Assembly (NCBI RefSeq): GCF_014651995.1
Contig: NZ_BMXY01000001.1
Span: 620,001 to 684,000 of the forward strand
DNA from: Cognatilysobacter xinjiangensis
GTDB taxonomy: Bacteria > Pseudomonadota > Gammaproteobacteria > Xanthomonadales > Xanthomonadaceae
Length of the DNA stretch: 64,000 bases
Direction of reading: 5' to 3'
Made by a program: the position numbers and the translations under genes
In this document: piece by piece, positions 9,454 through 16,977 of the stretch
Layout of the letters: each line of letters opens with the position of its first letter
How positions within the stretch are numbered: the stretch's first letter is position 1
The notes under the pieces: model-generated
The model's database searches: none
Told to the model about the DNA's origin: nothing
Seen by the model: the letters and a program-made list of their open reading frames with translations, nothing else

Positions 9454-9478
9454 GCGCCTGTCGATCCGGGACAGGCGC
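9454..9478. terminator. Hairpin between convergent xthA and desaturase genes
   Basis: GCGCCTGTC pairs with GACAGGCGC (9-bp stem, 7-nt loop) in the 96-bp gap between two convergent genes. The minus-strand side continues into CGCGCGTTTCGTT and the plus side into GAAACC, so T runs are weak. It probably acts as a bidirectional terminator. Confidence 0.5.
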
Positions 9479-9492
9479 GAAACCAGCGGCGC

Positions 9493-10632
9493 TCAGGCCC
9501 CCTGCGCCGCCCCGATCGCATTCCCGGCGGCGACGCCGCGCTGCGACGGCCGGCTCGGGAACGAGTGTCGCAGGATGCGCCAGACCACCTGCCCGAACTG
9601 CTTCGGCAGCGAGCCGGTGTTGTAGTGCTGGCCGTAGCGCGCGCAGATGCGGCGCACTTCGACGCCCATCTCCGCATAGCGGTTGGCCGGCAGATCGGGA
9701 AACAGGTGGTGCTCGATCTGGTGGCTCAGGTTGCCGGACATCACGTCGAGCAGCCTGCCGCCCTTGATGTTCGACGAGCCGCGCACCTGGCGCAGGTACC
9801 AGCCGCCGCGCGTCTCGTTGACGACCGAGGACTTCGGGAACGTCTCGGCGTCCGCCGTGAAGTGCCCGCAGAAGATGATCGTGTAGGTCCAGAGATTGCG
9901 AAGGCCGTTGGCCGCGAGGTTGCCCAGCAGAACCGGCAGGAAGAACGGCCCGGCCAGCAGCGGGAACAGCACGTAGTCCTTGCCGAGCTGGCGACCTACC
10001 TTGCGCAGCGTCGGACGCAGCCTGGCGAAGAACTCGCGCGTCGGCGTGCGGCCACGCACCCAGTGCGGCACCTTGTGCGCCTGGATCGCGACGCCCCACT
10101 GGAAGAACAGCGCGAGCAGCAGCGCCGAGATCGGCTGCAGCAGGCAGAGCGGACGCCAGCGCTGCTCGGGGAAGATGCGCAGCATCCCGTAACCGATGTC
10201 GTCGTCCATGCCGCGCACGTTGGTCCACGTGTGATGCTCGTGGTTGTGCGTCTGCCGCCAGTTCTCGCTGGTGCCGACGATGTCCCACTCGTAGGTCTGC
10301 CCGTTGAGCGTGGGGTCGCCCATCCAGTCGTACTGGCCGTGGATGACGTTATGGCCCAGCTCCATGTTCTCGAGGATCTTCGACGAACCGAGCAGCAGCA
10401 CGCCGATAACCCAGGCCGCGATGGACCACGTGGGCGCCACCGCCGTGCCGACCGCCGCGAGCATCAGCACTACGCGACCGGCGATGCCGGTGTAGCGCAC
10501 GGCGCGCACGATGCGGCGGATGTAGTCGGCGTCGCGCTGGCCGAGGCTGGCGCGGGTCGCGTCGCGGAGCGCGTCGAGCTCGGCACCGAAGGCGTCGAGT
10601 TCGGCGGGCGTGAGATGTCGGCTGCGGGGCAT
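9493..10632 (-). CDS. desB: Membrane acyl-CoA (delta-9 type) fatty acid desaturase, DesB-like
   Basis: This integral-membrane di-iron enzyme introduces a double bond into fatty acyl chains with O2 and reductant. Three histidine boxes are present: HNVIHGQYD, HNHEHHTW and QIEHHLFP, with hydrophobic segments between. The length (379 residues from the ATG at 10632) fits bacterial desaturases. A TTG at 10650 overlaps the upstream stop (TTGA) and would add six residues; neither start has a strong ribosome site. It follows its likely electron donor, the ferredoxin reductase gene. With the divergent TetR gene the set matches the desT-desCB arrangement known in Pseudomonas aeruginosa, which adjusts membrane unsaturation. 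Confidence 0.9.
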   Translation of the reverse strand: MPRSRHLTPAELDAFGAELDALRDATRASLGQRDADYIRRIVRAVRYTGIAGRVVLMLAAVGTAVAPTWSIAAWVIGVLLLGSSKILENMELGHNVIHGQYDWMGDPTLNGQTYEWDIVGTSENWRQTHNHEHHTWTNVRGMDDDIGYGMLRIFPEQRWRPLCLLQPISALLLALFFQWGVAIQAHKVPHWVRGRTPTREFFARLRPTLRKVGRQLGKDYVLFPLLAGPFFLPVLLGNLAANGLRNLWTYTIIFCGHFTADAETFPKSSVVNETRGGWYLRQVRGSSNIKGGRLLDVMSGNLSHQIEHHLFPDLPANRYAEMGVEVRRICARYGQHYNTGSLPKQFGQVVWRILRHSFPSRPSQRGVAAGNAIGAAQGA

Positions 10633-10646
10633 TCGGGGGTCCGTGT

Positions 10647-11750
10647 TCAAAGATCGAGGACGAGGTCGTCGAGCGCGCTGTTCACGCAGATGCGCAGCGA
10701 GGCCGCGGCCTCGCGGTCGATGTCGCCGGTGCGGATGTCCTGCGACGCACCGGAGCGCTTACCGCAGGCGCAGCTGTTGCAGATGCCCATGCGGCAGCCC
10801 GATCGCGGCTGCAGCCCGGCGTCCTCCAGCGCGGTCAGCAGCGGCTGGCCGCGCGGCACCTGAAGCGTGCGTCCGCTCATCGCGAGCGCGACGCGCACGG
10901 TGCCGCCTTCGACAGCCGGTAGCGGCGGCGCGGTGAAGGCTTCGGCGACGAACGAATCGACACGCCCGTCGAGCAGCGCGCGTGCCCGCTCGACGAAGCC
11001 GTGCGGGCCGCACGCGAAAGCCTGCATGTCGCCGGCGAGGACGTCGGCGACCTGAGACTCGTCGATGCGGCCGGTGAGCTCGTCGCCGGCCTCCGCGGAT
11101 TCGCGCGTCAGCACGAAGCGCACGCGGAGGTCGTCGTGCGCCGCGGCAGCGGCGCGCAGCTCGTCGACGAAGCTGAGCTCGTCGCGGGTGCGCGCCCAGT
11201 ACATCAGCGTCAGCGGCGCGCGCCGAGCGCGTGCGGTCCACTCGCGCAGCATCGCCATCATTGGCGTAATGCCGCTGCCGGCGGCGAGCAGCAGAACCTG
11301 TGCGGACGCAGCCGGCAATGTCATTTCGCCAAAGGCCGTGCCGAGTTCGACGACGTCGCCGACCTGCGTCGAGAGACACAGGTGTGTGCTGACGCGTCCG
11401 CCCGCGATCGCCTTGACGGTGATTTCGACCGGGTCTCGCGCCGCGGAGGGCGCGGTGGGGCTGTAGGAACGGGTGACGCGGCGGCCATCGATCTCGACGG
11501 TCACGTTGACGTGCTGGCCGGCGGCGCAGCCCTGCCAGTGGCGGTTGGGCCGCAGCAGCAGCGTCACGCTGCCCGCGCCGTTGGGCCGCTTGGCGACAAC
11601 GCGGGCGAGCGTTCGCTCCCAAGCGGCCGTGCGCGAGAGGTGCGAGGCCCAGAAGTCGAAGACGGCGGGATCCACGACGCGGCGAAGGGCCCGGCGGACC
11701 GGGCTGGCCGGACTTGAGCCCGGCAGAGGAGACATCGGCATGGTGCCCAT
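10647..11750 (-). CDS. desC: Ferredoxin reductase feeding the desaturase, DesC-like
   Basis: This 367-residue oxidoreductase passes electrons from NAD(P)H through FAD to a plant-type [2Fe-2S] cluster. The FAD-binding segment RSYSPT lies near residue 115 and the nucleotide-binding segment LLAAGSGITPMMAML near 165-180. The C-terminal ferredoxin domain has CRMGICNSCACG with a later Cys in LRICVNS, four cluster ligands. Start codons at 11750, 11741 and 11735 are all possible; none has a clear ribosome site. The stop overlaps the alternative TTG start of the desaturase, so the two are almost certainly co-transcribed. The operator at 11762-11789 overlaps its promoter region. Confidence 0.9.
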   Translation of the reverse strand: MGTMPMSPLPGSSPASPVRRALRRVVDPAVFDFWASHLSRTAAWERTLARVVAKRPNGAGSVTLLLRPNRHWQGCAAGQHVNVTVEIDGRRVTRSYSPTAPSAARDPVEITVKAIAGGRVSTHLCLSTQVGDVVELGTAFGEMTLPAASAQVLLLAAGSGITPMMAMLREWTARARRAPLTLMYWARTRDELSFVDELRAAAAAHDDLRVRFVLTRESAEAGDELTGRIDESQVADVLAGDMQAFACGPHGFVERARALLDGRVDSFVAEAFTAPPLPAVEGGTVRVALAMSGRTLQVPRGQPLLTALEDAGLQPRSGCRMGICNSCACGKRSGASQDIRTGDIDREAAASLRICVNSALDDLVLDL

Positions 11751-11761
11751 TGTACGGGCGC

Positions 11762-11789
11762 ATATACACGTGTCTATACAGGTGTATAT
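11762..11789. promoter_or_regulatory. Tandem palindromic operator between desCB and the TetR gene
   Basis: ATATACAC (11762-11769) is the exact inverted complement of GTGTATAT (11782-11789). Inside lie two overlapping palindromes of one type: 11762-11777, built on ACACGTGT with one mismatched pair, and 11775-11788, with 6-bp arms TATACA and TGTATA. Such TACA-xx-TGTA cores resemble operators of FabR/DesT-type TetR proteins. The site lies 12 bp from the reductase start and just before the TetR -10, so one protein could control both directions. Confidence 0.7.
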
Positions 11790-11801
11790 CGGCGTTCAGG
11801 C

Positions 11802-11807
11802 TATGAT
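11802..11807 (+). promoter_or_regulatory. -10 element of the TetR gene
   Basis: TATGAT matches five of six -10 consensus bases. The expected -35 position (about 11779-11784) lies inside the palindromic operator, so repressor binding would block this promoter and give autorepression. Confidence 0.4.
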
Positions 11808-11834
11808 CCCGGGCCACCGACAGGCGCCGCCCCT

Positions 11835-12509
11835 ATCACTGCCGACCCCGCCCCCGACGTCGACCCGGCACCGGCCCGCAGGATCGCCATCACCCGCGAC
11901 GACCTGCTGGACGCGGCTCTGCGCCTGATCGGGCCGCACCGCAGCGTGTCCAGCCTGAGTCTGCGCGAGGTGGCACGCGAGGCGGGGATCGCGCCCAACA
12001 GCTTCTATCGCCACTTCCGCGACATCGACGAGCTCAAGGTCGCGCTGATCGACCGCGCCGGCCAGTCGCTGCGCACGATCATCCGCGAGGCCCGTCTGCG
12101 CGCGAACGTGCCGCGCGGCGTCGTGCGAGCCTCGGTCGAGACCTTCATGTCGCAGCTGCGCGCCGACGACCGCCTGCTGCACGTGCTGATGCGCGAGGGC
12201 ACCGTGGGCTCGGACGCCTTCAAGCAGGCGGTGGACCGCGAACTGCGGTTCTTCGAAGAGGAGCTGCAGGCGGATCTTGTCCGCCTCGCCGCCCTGCAGA
12301 ACGCGCCACTGGCGCAGCCGGGGCTGGTCGCGCGGGCGATCACGCGCCTGGTGTTCGCGATGGGCGCAAGTGCACTCGACCTGCCGCCCGACCGCGACGC
12401 CCGCCTGGTCGACGAGATCTCGGCGATGGTGCAGATGATCATCCTCGGCGCACGCGCGGCTGCCGCGTCGGCGGCCGATCCTGTGGGCACACGTGCGTCG
12501 AAGGGCTGA
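11835..12509 (+). CDS. TetR-family regulator of fatty acid desaturation, DesT/FabR-like
   Basis: The product has a TetR DNA-binding domain, ITRDDLLDAALRLIGPHRSV then LSLREVAREAGIAPNSFYRHF, and an all-helical ligand domain reaching the stop at 12509. It is divergent from the desaturase/reductase pair and next to a palindromic operator, so it likely senses acyl-CoA or membrane lipid state and represses desCB and itself. The start is a problem: in this frame there is no ATG, GTG or TTG between the stop at 11715 and GTG 11946, and 11946 lies inside the DNA-binding domain. ATC at 11835, leading ITADPAPDVDPAP, sits where a start is expected. ATG 11803 is out of frame. A base error or a rare start codon is likely. 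Confidence 0.8.
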   Translation: MTADPAPDVDPAPARRIAITRDDLLDAALRLIGPHRSVSSLSLREVAREAGIAPNSFYRHFRDIDELKVALIDRAGQSLRTIIREARLRANVPRGVVRASVETFMSQLRADDRLLHVLMREGTVGSDAFKQAVDRELRFFEEELQADLVRLAALQNAPLAQPGLVARAITRLVFAMGASALDLPPDRDARLVDEISAMVQMIILGARAAAASAADPVGTRASKG

Positions 12510-12519
12510 TCCGGGGGTC

Positions 12520-12538
12520 GCGGCGGACCGGCCGCCGC
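12520..12538 (+). terminator. GC hairpin after the TetR gene
   Basis: GCGGCGG (12520-12526) pairs with CCGCCGC (12532-12538) around ACCGG, 11 nt past the TetR stop. There is no T run, so termination is uncertain. The rest of the gap to 12661 shows nothing recognisable. Confidence 0.3.
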
Positions 12539-12661
12539 ACCTGACATCGGGTCGGACGACAAGCGGACGGTCGCCGACGACGCCGATGACATGGCGGCCC
12601 TGCAGATGACTTCAATCCCCCGGTCAATGACGTCGTGGACGGCATTAGTGCAGTGAACGGG

Positions 12662-13309
12662 CTAGCCGGATGTCACGACTGACGGATCCGGCGCTAACGC
12701 CGCTGGAACGTTGGGCATCTCCCGGTAATAGGCTTCATCCGCGAGAACCAGCATGGCTGCGTCCTCGGCGGTGTCGCCGTATGCATAAGCGCGTGGAAAG
12801 GCCGACAGGTCCCATCTCGCACGGATCCGTCGGGCCTTTTCCGCGCCGACGCACTGGGCGCCCGCGTAGCCGCCGGTGAGCCGACCGCCGCGGCACGCCA
12901 GCGTGGAGCACAGCAGTTCCAGCCCGTGGGCCGCCGCCCAGGGTGCGAGTACGGCATCGAAGTTGCCCGACACCACGGCCACCGTGTCGCCACGCCGCTG
13001 GTGCCACTCGATTCGTGCCATCGCCGCGGGGCGGAGCAGGGCGGGTATCACGTCGCCGGCGAAGGCGGCACCCGCGGCTTGGTAGGCGGCGACCGGGACG
13101 CCCGCAAACGCTGCACGAGCGATCGCGGCGCGGATCGAGGTGCCGGACAGCCAGCCCCGCCGGTAGGCGAGGATCAGCGGCGCGAGCGGCGGCGTGGCCA
13201 GCGCCACCCGCCAGGCCGGCGTGGCGCCGCGCACGAACGCGGGAAGGGTGTCCCCCGTGGTGATGGTGCCGTCGAAGTCGAACAGGGCGAGATCCAAGTC
13301 ACAGTCCAT
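12662..13309 (-). CDS. HAD-IB family phosphatase (phosphoserine-phosphatase-like)
   Basis: This is a 215-residue haloacid-dehalogenase hydrolase. Motif I is LALFDFDGTIT at residues 6-16, motif II is AVVSGNFD, and motif IV is YAYGDTAEDAAML, all with the expected catalytic Asp and Ser. A helical cap lies between motifs I and II, as in HAD-IB members such as SerB and CicA. The ATG at 13309 is used because homology starts with MDCDLDLALF; 88 more codons are open upstream but do not look like protein. It stands alone and is convergent with the TetR gene. The substrate cannot be told from sequence; a small phospho-metabolite or phospholipid head group is possible. Confidence 0.85.
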   Translation of the reverse strand: MDCDLDLALFDFDGTITTGDTLPAFVRGATPAWRVALATPPLAPLILAYRRGWLSGTSIRAAIARAAFAGVPVAAYQAAGAAFAGDVIPALLRPAAMARIEWHQRRGDTVAVVSGNFDAVLAPWAAAHGLELLCSTLACRGGRLTGGYAGAQCVGAEKARRIRARWDLSAFPRAYAYGDTAEDAAMLVLADEAYYREMPNVPAALAPDPSVVTSG

Positions 13310-13412
13310 ATGGCCGCTGGCTCGCCCGAAGCTTAGCGGCCGTGCGGGTCGTCGCCGGCCCTGAGACCCCGCGGCGGGACAATGGCCGGCCCCACCGCCC
13401 AGGACCTCCCCC

Positions 13413-13562
13413 ATGTCCCAGACCGCGTCCAAGTCCCATGTCCGCCAGGCCTCGCGCACGCCCTCGCGTGAGGTTGCCTCCGATGCCGATCGCCTGCGCC
13501 AGGGCATGCCGCTGGAATCGGGCGAAGCGCTGCCGCCGCCGCCGGAGCGCCCGCTGCACTGA
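13413..13562 (+). CDS. Small 49-residue hypothetical protein
   Basis: An ATG at 13413, preceded by AGGA eight bases upstream, opens a frame to TGA 13560-13562. It encodes a basic N-half (MSQTASKSHVRQASR) and a Pro-rich C-terminus (EALPPPPERPLH). Third positions are almost all G/C, as expected of a translated frame here, and GACAAT upstream could serve as a -10. I do not recognise a family. It lies between the divergent HAD gene and the M28 peptidase and may be co-transcribed with the latter. Confidence 0.4.
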   Translation: MSQTASKSHVRQASRTPSREVASDADRLRQGMPLESGEALPPPPERPLH

Positions 13563-13674
13563 TCGTCCGCCATCGCGCCGGGCCCACGGCCGCGTTGCAG
13601 CTCCGCAGGGCGGATGCTGCACCGCGGCCGCTTGCTACCATCGGGCGGTTGATCCAGTCCTGCAGAGGTTTCCC

Positions 13675-15339
13675 TTGTCCAGGTTGCTCGCCGTCTCCGT
13701 TCTCACCGCATCGATCGGCCTCGCGCTGGCACCGGCCCATGCCGCGAATGCACCCGACATCAGCGCCCAGCGCCTGTCGCAGATCGTCCGCACGCTCTCC
13801 TCCGACGAGTTCGAGGGCCGTGCACCGGCCACCGCCGGCGAAACCAAGACCGTCGACTTCATCGTGTCGCAGATGAAGGCCGCGGGCCTCGAGCCCGGCG
13901 GCGACATGAAGGACGGCAAGCGCGGCTGGACGCAGGCCGTGCCTCTGCTGCGCTCGGACATCACGGGCACGCCGCAGCTCTCGCTGGCCGTCGGCGGCAA
14001 GCCGCAGGTGCTGACGCAGGGCGAGCAGGTCGCGGTGCGCGCCGCGCTCACGGGCGCGAAGTCCGTGTCGATCGAGAACGCGCCGCTGGTCTTCCTCGGC
14101 TACGGCGTCAAGGCGCCCGAGCGCAACTGGGACGACTACGCGGGCGTCGATACCAAGGGCAAGATCGGCGTCGTGCTGATCAACGACCCGGACTTCGAGG
14201 CGGGGCAGGGCGACTTCGGCGGCAAGGCCATGACCTACTACGGCCGCTGGACCTACAAGTTCGAGGAAGCCGCGCGGCAGGGCCTCGCGGGCCTGCTGAT
14301 CGTGCACGAGACCGAGCCGGCGTCGTACGGCTGGAACACGGTCAAGAATTCGAACACCAACACCATGTTCGACGTGGTGCGCGACAACCCGTCGGGCTCG
14401 CACCCGCAGCTGGAAGGCTGGATGCAGCGCGACGTCGCCGTCGACCTGTTTAAGCGCGCGGGCCTCGATTTCGACGCGCTCAAGAAGCAGGCGCAGACGC
14501 GCGGCTTCAAGCCGGTGGAGATCAAGGGCGCGACGTTCTCGGCCAAGTACGACGTCGACAGCCAGGTGATCACCTCGCAGAACGTGGTGGGCCGCCTGAC
14601 CGGCAAGAAGCGCGCCGACGAGACCGTGATCTACAGCGGGCATTGGGACCACCTCGGCATCGGCCAGCCCGATGCGAAGGGCGATCGCATCTACAACGGC
14701 GCGGTCGACAACGCGACCGGCATCGCCGCGATGATCGAACTGGGCCGCGCGTTCGCGAAGGCGCCGCGCACCGATCGTTCGATCGTATTCCTCGCCGTCA
14801 CCGCCGAGGAGAAGGGCCTGCTGGGCTCCGAGTACTACGCGTCCAAGCCGGTGTACCCGTTGGGCAAGACGGTGGGCGTGATCAACATGGACGCGCTCGA
14901 CCCGAACGGGCTGGCGAAGAACTTCACCATCTCCGGCAGCGCGAAGCTCGATCTGCTCGACCGGCTGACCGGAACGGCGAAGACGTTCGGCCTCGCCTAC
15001 AGCCCGGACCCGCATCCGGAAGCAGGCTACTTCTTCCGCTCCGACCACTTCCCGTTCGCCAAGCGCGGCGTGCCGGCGATCTCGTACGGGTCGGGCAACG
15101 ACTGGGTGGACGGTGGCGTGGCCGCGGCCGAGGCCGACCAGGCCAAGTACACCGAGGAGCGTTACCACCAGCCCGCCGATCAGTGGGAAGCGAGCTGGAC
15201 GTTCGCCGGCATGGCGCACGACCTCGGCATGCTCTACACGCTCGGCCGCGACCTTGCGAACTCCAACGACTGGCCGAACTGGAGCCAGGACTCGGAATTC
15301 CGCGGCGCGCGCGACCAGACGGCGGCGGATCGCCGCTGA
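13675..15339 (+). CDS. Secreted M28-family aminopeptidase
   Basis: This is a 554-residue exported zinc exopeptidase. A signal peptide (SRLLAVSVLTASIGLALAPA) ends at AHA-A near residue 25. The M28 metal and catalytic set is complete: SGHWDHLGIG (His), YNGAVDNATG (bridging Asp), TAEEKGLLGS (Glu pair), NMDALDP (Asp) and RSDHFPFAKRG (His). An inserted PA-like segment lies at about residues 130-290. The start is TTG 13675, supported by AGAGG nine bases upstream and by the signal peptide; no ATG fits. It probably releases N-terminal amino acids in the periplasm or outside the cell, consistent with a proteolytic lifestyle. It ends in a strong UUCG-loop terminator. Confidence 0.9.
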   Translation: MSRLLAVSVLTASIGLALAPAHAANAPDISAQRLSQIVRTLSSDEFEGRAPATAGETKTVDFIVSQMKAAGLEPGGDMKDGKRGWTQAVPLLRSDITGTPQLSLAVGGKPQVLTQGEQVAVRAALTGAKSVSIENAPLVFLGYGVKAPERNWDDYAGVDTKGKIGVVLINDPDFEAGQGDFGGKAMTYYGRWTYKFEEAARQGLAGLLIVHETEPASYGWNTVKNSNTNTMFDVVRDNPSGSHPQLEGWMQRDVAVDLFKRAGLDFDALKKQAQTRGFKPVEIKGATFSAKYDVDSQVITSQNVVGRLTGKKRADETVIYSGHWDHLGIGQPDAKGDRIYNGAVDNATGIAAMIELGRAFAKAPRTDRSIVFLAVTAEEKGLLGSEYYASKPVYPLGKTVGVINMDALDPNGLAKNFTISGSAKLDLLDRLTGTAKTFGLAYSPDPHPEAGYFFRSDHFPFAKRGVPAISYGSGNDWVDGGVAAAEADQAKYTEERYHQPADQWEASWTFAGMAHDLGMLYTLGRDLANSNDWPNWSQDSEFRGARDQTAADRR

Positions 15340-15356
15340 GTCGGGCCGATGCGGAG

Positions 15357-15382
15357 AAAACGGGACCTTCGGGTCCCGTTTT
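15357..15382 (+). terminator. Terminator after the M28 peptidase gene
   Basis: AAAACGGGACC pairs perfectly with GGTCCCGTTTT around a TTCG tetraloop, followed by CGTTTG. It begins 18 nt past the stop. Since it is symmetrical it could also serve the convergent lipoprotein gene ending at 15470. Confidence 0.85.
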
Positions 15383-15469
15383 CGTTTGCGGCTATCGCTT
15401 GGCGCGTGGCGACCGCGGTACGTCAGCCGCGCGCTTCGCATCGCGTGCTGCGCCCGCGCATGCGTGCGA

Positions 15470-16114
15470 TTACTTCGGCGTCATCGCCACGTCGATGCGC
15501 TCGATGCGCCAGCGGCGCTGCTCCGCGGTCGAGCCCGGCACATCGTTCGCGTGGCGCAACACGACCTCGCCATGCCGCGGCCGCGAATTGCCCGGCACGA
15601 ACGTGGGCTGGAACCGCACCGGCACCGTTACGTACATCGAGCCGGCCGCGCCCTCGACCCCGCCCGGCGCATCCACCTCGACGCGCGGCATGCCGAGTCG
15701 CGCGAGCTCGTCGCGGAACGCGGCCGCGGCGGCGGGATCGCGCCAGAGCGCGTCGGCGCGTGCGGTCGCTTTCTCGTCGATAAGGCCGAAATAGGTTTCG
15801 ACGACCGTCGCCGCGGCCTGCGGGCTCGCCGCGTCCGGCGGCGTGCGGGGCTCGGGGAGGGAGGCATCGGGACTTGCGGCGGGTGGGCGCGCGGCCGCGT
15901 CGATAGACGGTGCCGTTTCGGCAGGTGATGACGCCGGCGCGGGCGCGGACGGCTCGCGCCGAATCGCATCGCCGGTCGTCGCCGCGGCCGGCGTGTCCCG
16001 GGCGTCGCGCGTATCGCCGGCGGGTGGCGACGGCTGGCAGCCGGCGAGTGCGATGCAGGCCACGAGCGCGGTGCTCGCGACTGAGCGGCGGGTGGCAGGG
16101 TGTCGGCGATTCAT
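15470..16114 (-). CDS. Hypothetical lipoprotein
   Basis: This is a 214-residue protein with a basic N-terminus, a hydrophobic stretch and the lipobox LAGC (CIALAGCQPSP), so it should be lipidated and carried to the envelope. Residues about 30-95 are a Pro/Ala/Thr/Ser-rich linker. The remainder is a small folded domain (ATVVETYFGLIDEKATARADALW ... GSMYVTVPVRFQPTFV) whose pattern resembles SnoaL/NTF2-like domains, a weak guess. The ATG at 16114 is chosen for the signal sequence; upstream codons are open but not protein-like. No linked neighbour suggests a role. Confidence 0.7.
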   Translation of the reverse strand: MNRRHPATRRSVASTALVACIALAGCQPSPPAGDTRDARDTPAAATTGDAIRREPSAPAPASSPAETAPSIDAAARPPAASPDASLPEPRTPPDAASPQAAATVVETYFGLIDEKATARADALWRDPAAAAAFRDELARLGMPRVEVDAPGGVEGAAGSMYVTVPVRFQPTFVPGNSRPRHGEVVLRHANDVPGSTAEQRRWRIERIDVAMTPK

Positions 16115-16593
16115 GGCGGCTCCCGGAGTCGAGACGCGGGAAGTGTGCCGCAGGGCTCGTGTAGCGATCATGCGCGCCGGCGAGCCATGCGCCGGAATGC
16201 ATGCGGCGGTAGGGCCGTCGGCGTCCGCGAGGACCCTGCTGGGGCCTTGCGACGTGGCGGCAGCGAACTGCGTACCGTGCCGAAATGCCGATTGCCGAAG
16301 TTGAGGTCGCGCACAACGCCCGACTCGCCCTCGTTCGTGCCAGTGACGACCTGGCCCGTGTCGCCGTATCCGACGTCGTTCGCGTCGGTGGAACGGCTCG
16401 TTGCAATGGATGCCCAGCCCCGCGAACATCGAAGAAGAGGATGGCCATCCGGCTGCCGGGCGCCGAAGAGCGCGAGCAACCACGCGGTTTCGGCGGCAAC
16501 GGAATAGTGAGGCATGGGCATTAGGCCGCCAGCATGGCTACCCGATGCTCGATGGCCCTGATCCCGACGGATGCGCGGCGCTCCCGTAGCGCC
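16115..16593. other. 479-bp intergenic region without a recognisable gene
   Basis: This lies upstream of the lipoprotein gene and downstream of dgkA, both on the minus strand. A minus-strand frame (16521-16168) is open and gives segments such as NDVGYGDTGQVVTGTN, but its codon use is mixed and I recognise no domain, so I do not call it. I see no clear terminator after dgkA. Confidence 0.4.
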
Positions 16594-16977
16594 CTATAGA
16601 AGGATGCAGCCCCAGACCGACGCGGCGAGGACGAGGCTCAGCGTCACTGCGGCCGAGCCGAGGTCCTTCGCCATCCCGCTCAACGGATGGCGCTCGAGGC
16701 CGATCCGGTCGACCACCGCTTCGATGCCGCTGTTGAGCACCTCCACGATCAGCACCAGCAGCACCGAGGCGATCAGCAGCGCGCGCTCGACACGCTCGAA
16801 GTGGCCGAAGACGGCGACGGCGAGCAGCGGAAGGGCGACGACGACCTCCTGCCGGAACGCCGCCTCGTGTCGCCAGCACTGGCGCAGGCCGCGCATCGAG
16901 TGGGCGGACGCAGCCAGCAGACGCGCGACGCCGGCGTTGCCGGGCTTGCGGTGCATCGGCTGCGACTCGGCGGTCAT
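16594..16977 (-). CDS. dgkA: Diacylglycerol kinase
   Basis: This small inner-membrane enzyme phosphorylates diacylglycerol to phosphatidic acid with ATP. The 127-residue product has the three-helix DgkA pattern: RQCWRHEAAFRQEV, then VLIVEVLNSGIEAVVDRIG (active-site Glu and Asn) and a last membrane helix, AAVTLSLVLAASVWGCI. The length fits E. coli DgkA (122). Its ATG overlaps the eptA stop (ATGA). That coupling is meaningful: transfer of phosphoethanolamine from phosphatidylethanolamine by EptA leaves diacylglycerol, which DgkA recycles. Confidence 0.93.
   Translation of the reverse strand: MTAESQPMHRKPGNAGVARLLAASAHSMRGLRQCWRHEAAFRQEVVVALPLLAVAVFGHFERVERALLIASVLLVLIVEVLNSGIEAVVDRIGLERHPLSGMAKDLGSAAVTLSLVLAASVWGCILL

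Noticed and set aside
16168..16521. Minus-strand frame in the gap between dgkA and the lipoprotein gene
   Set aside because: Open for over 100 codons, but codon bias is weak, no ribosome site is seen and no family is recognised.
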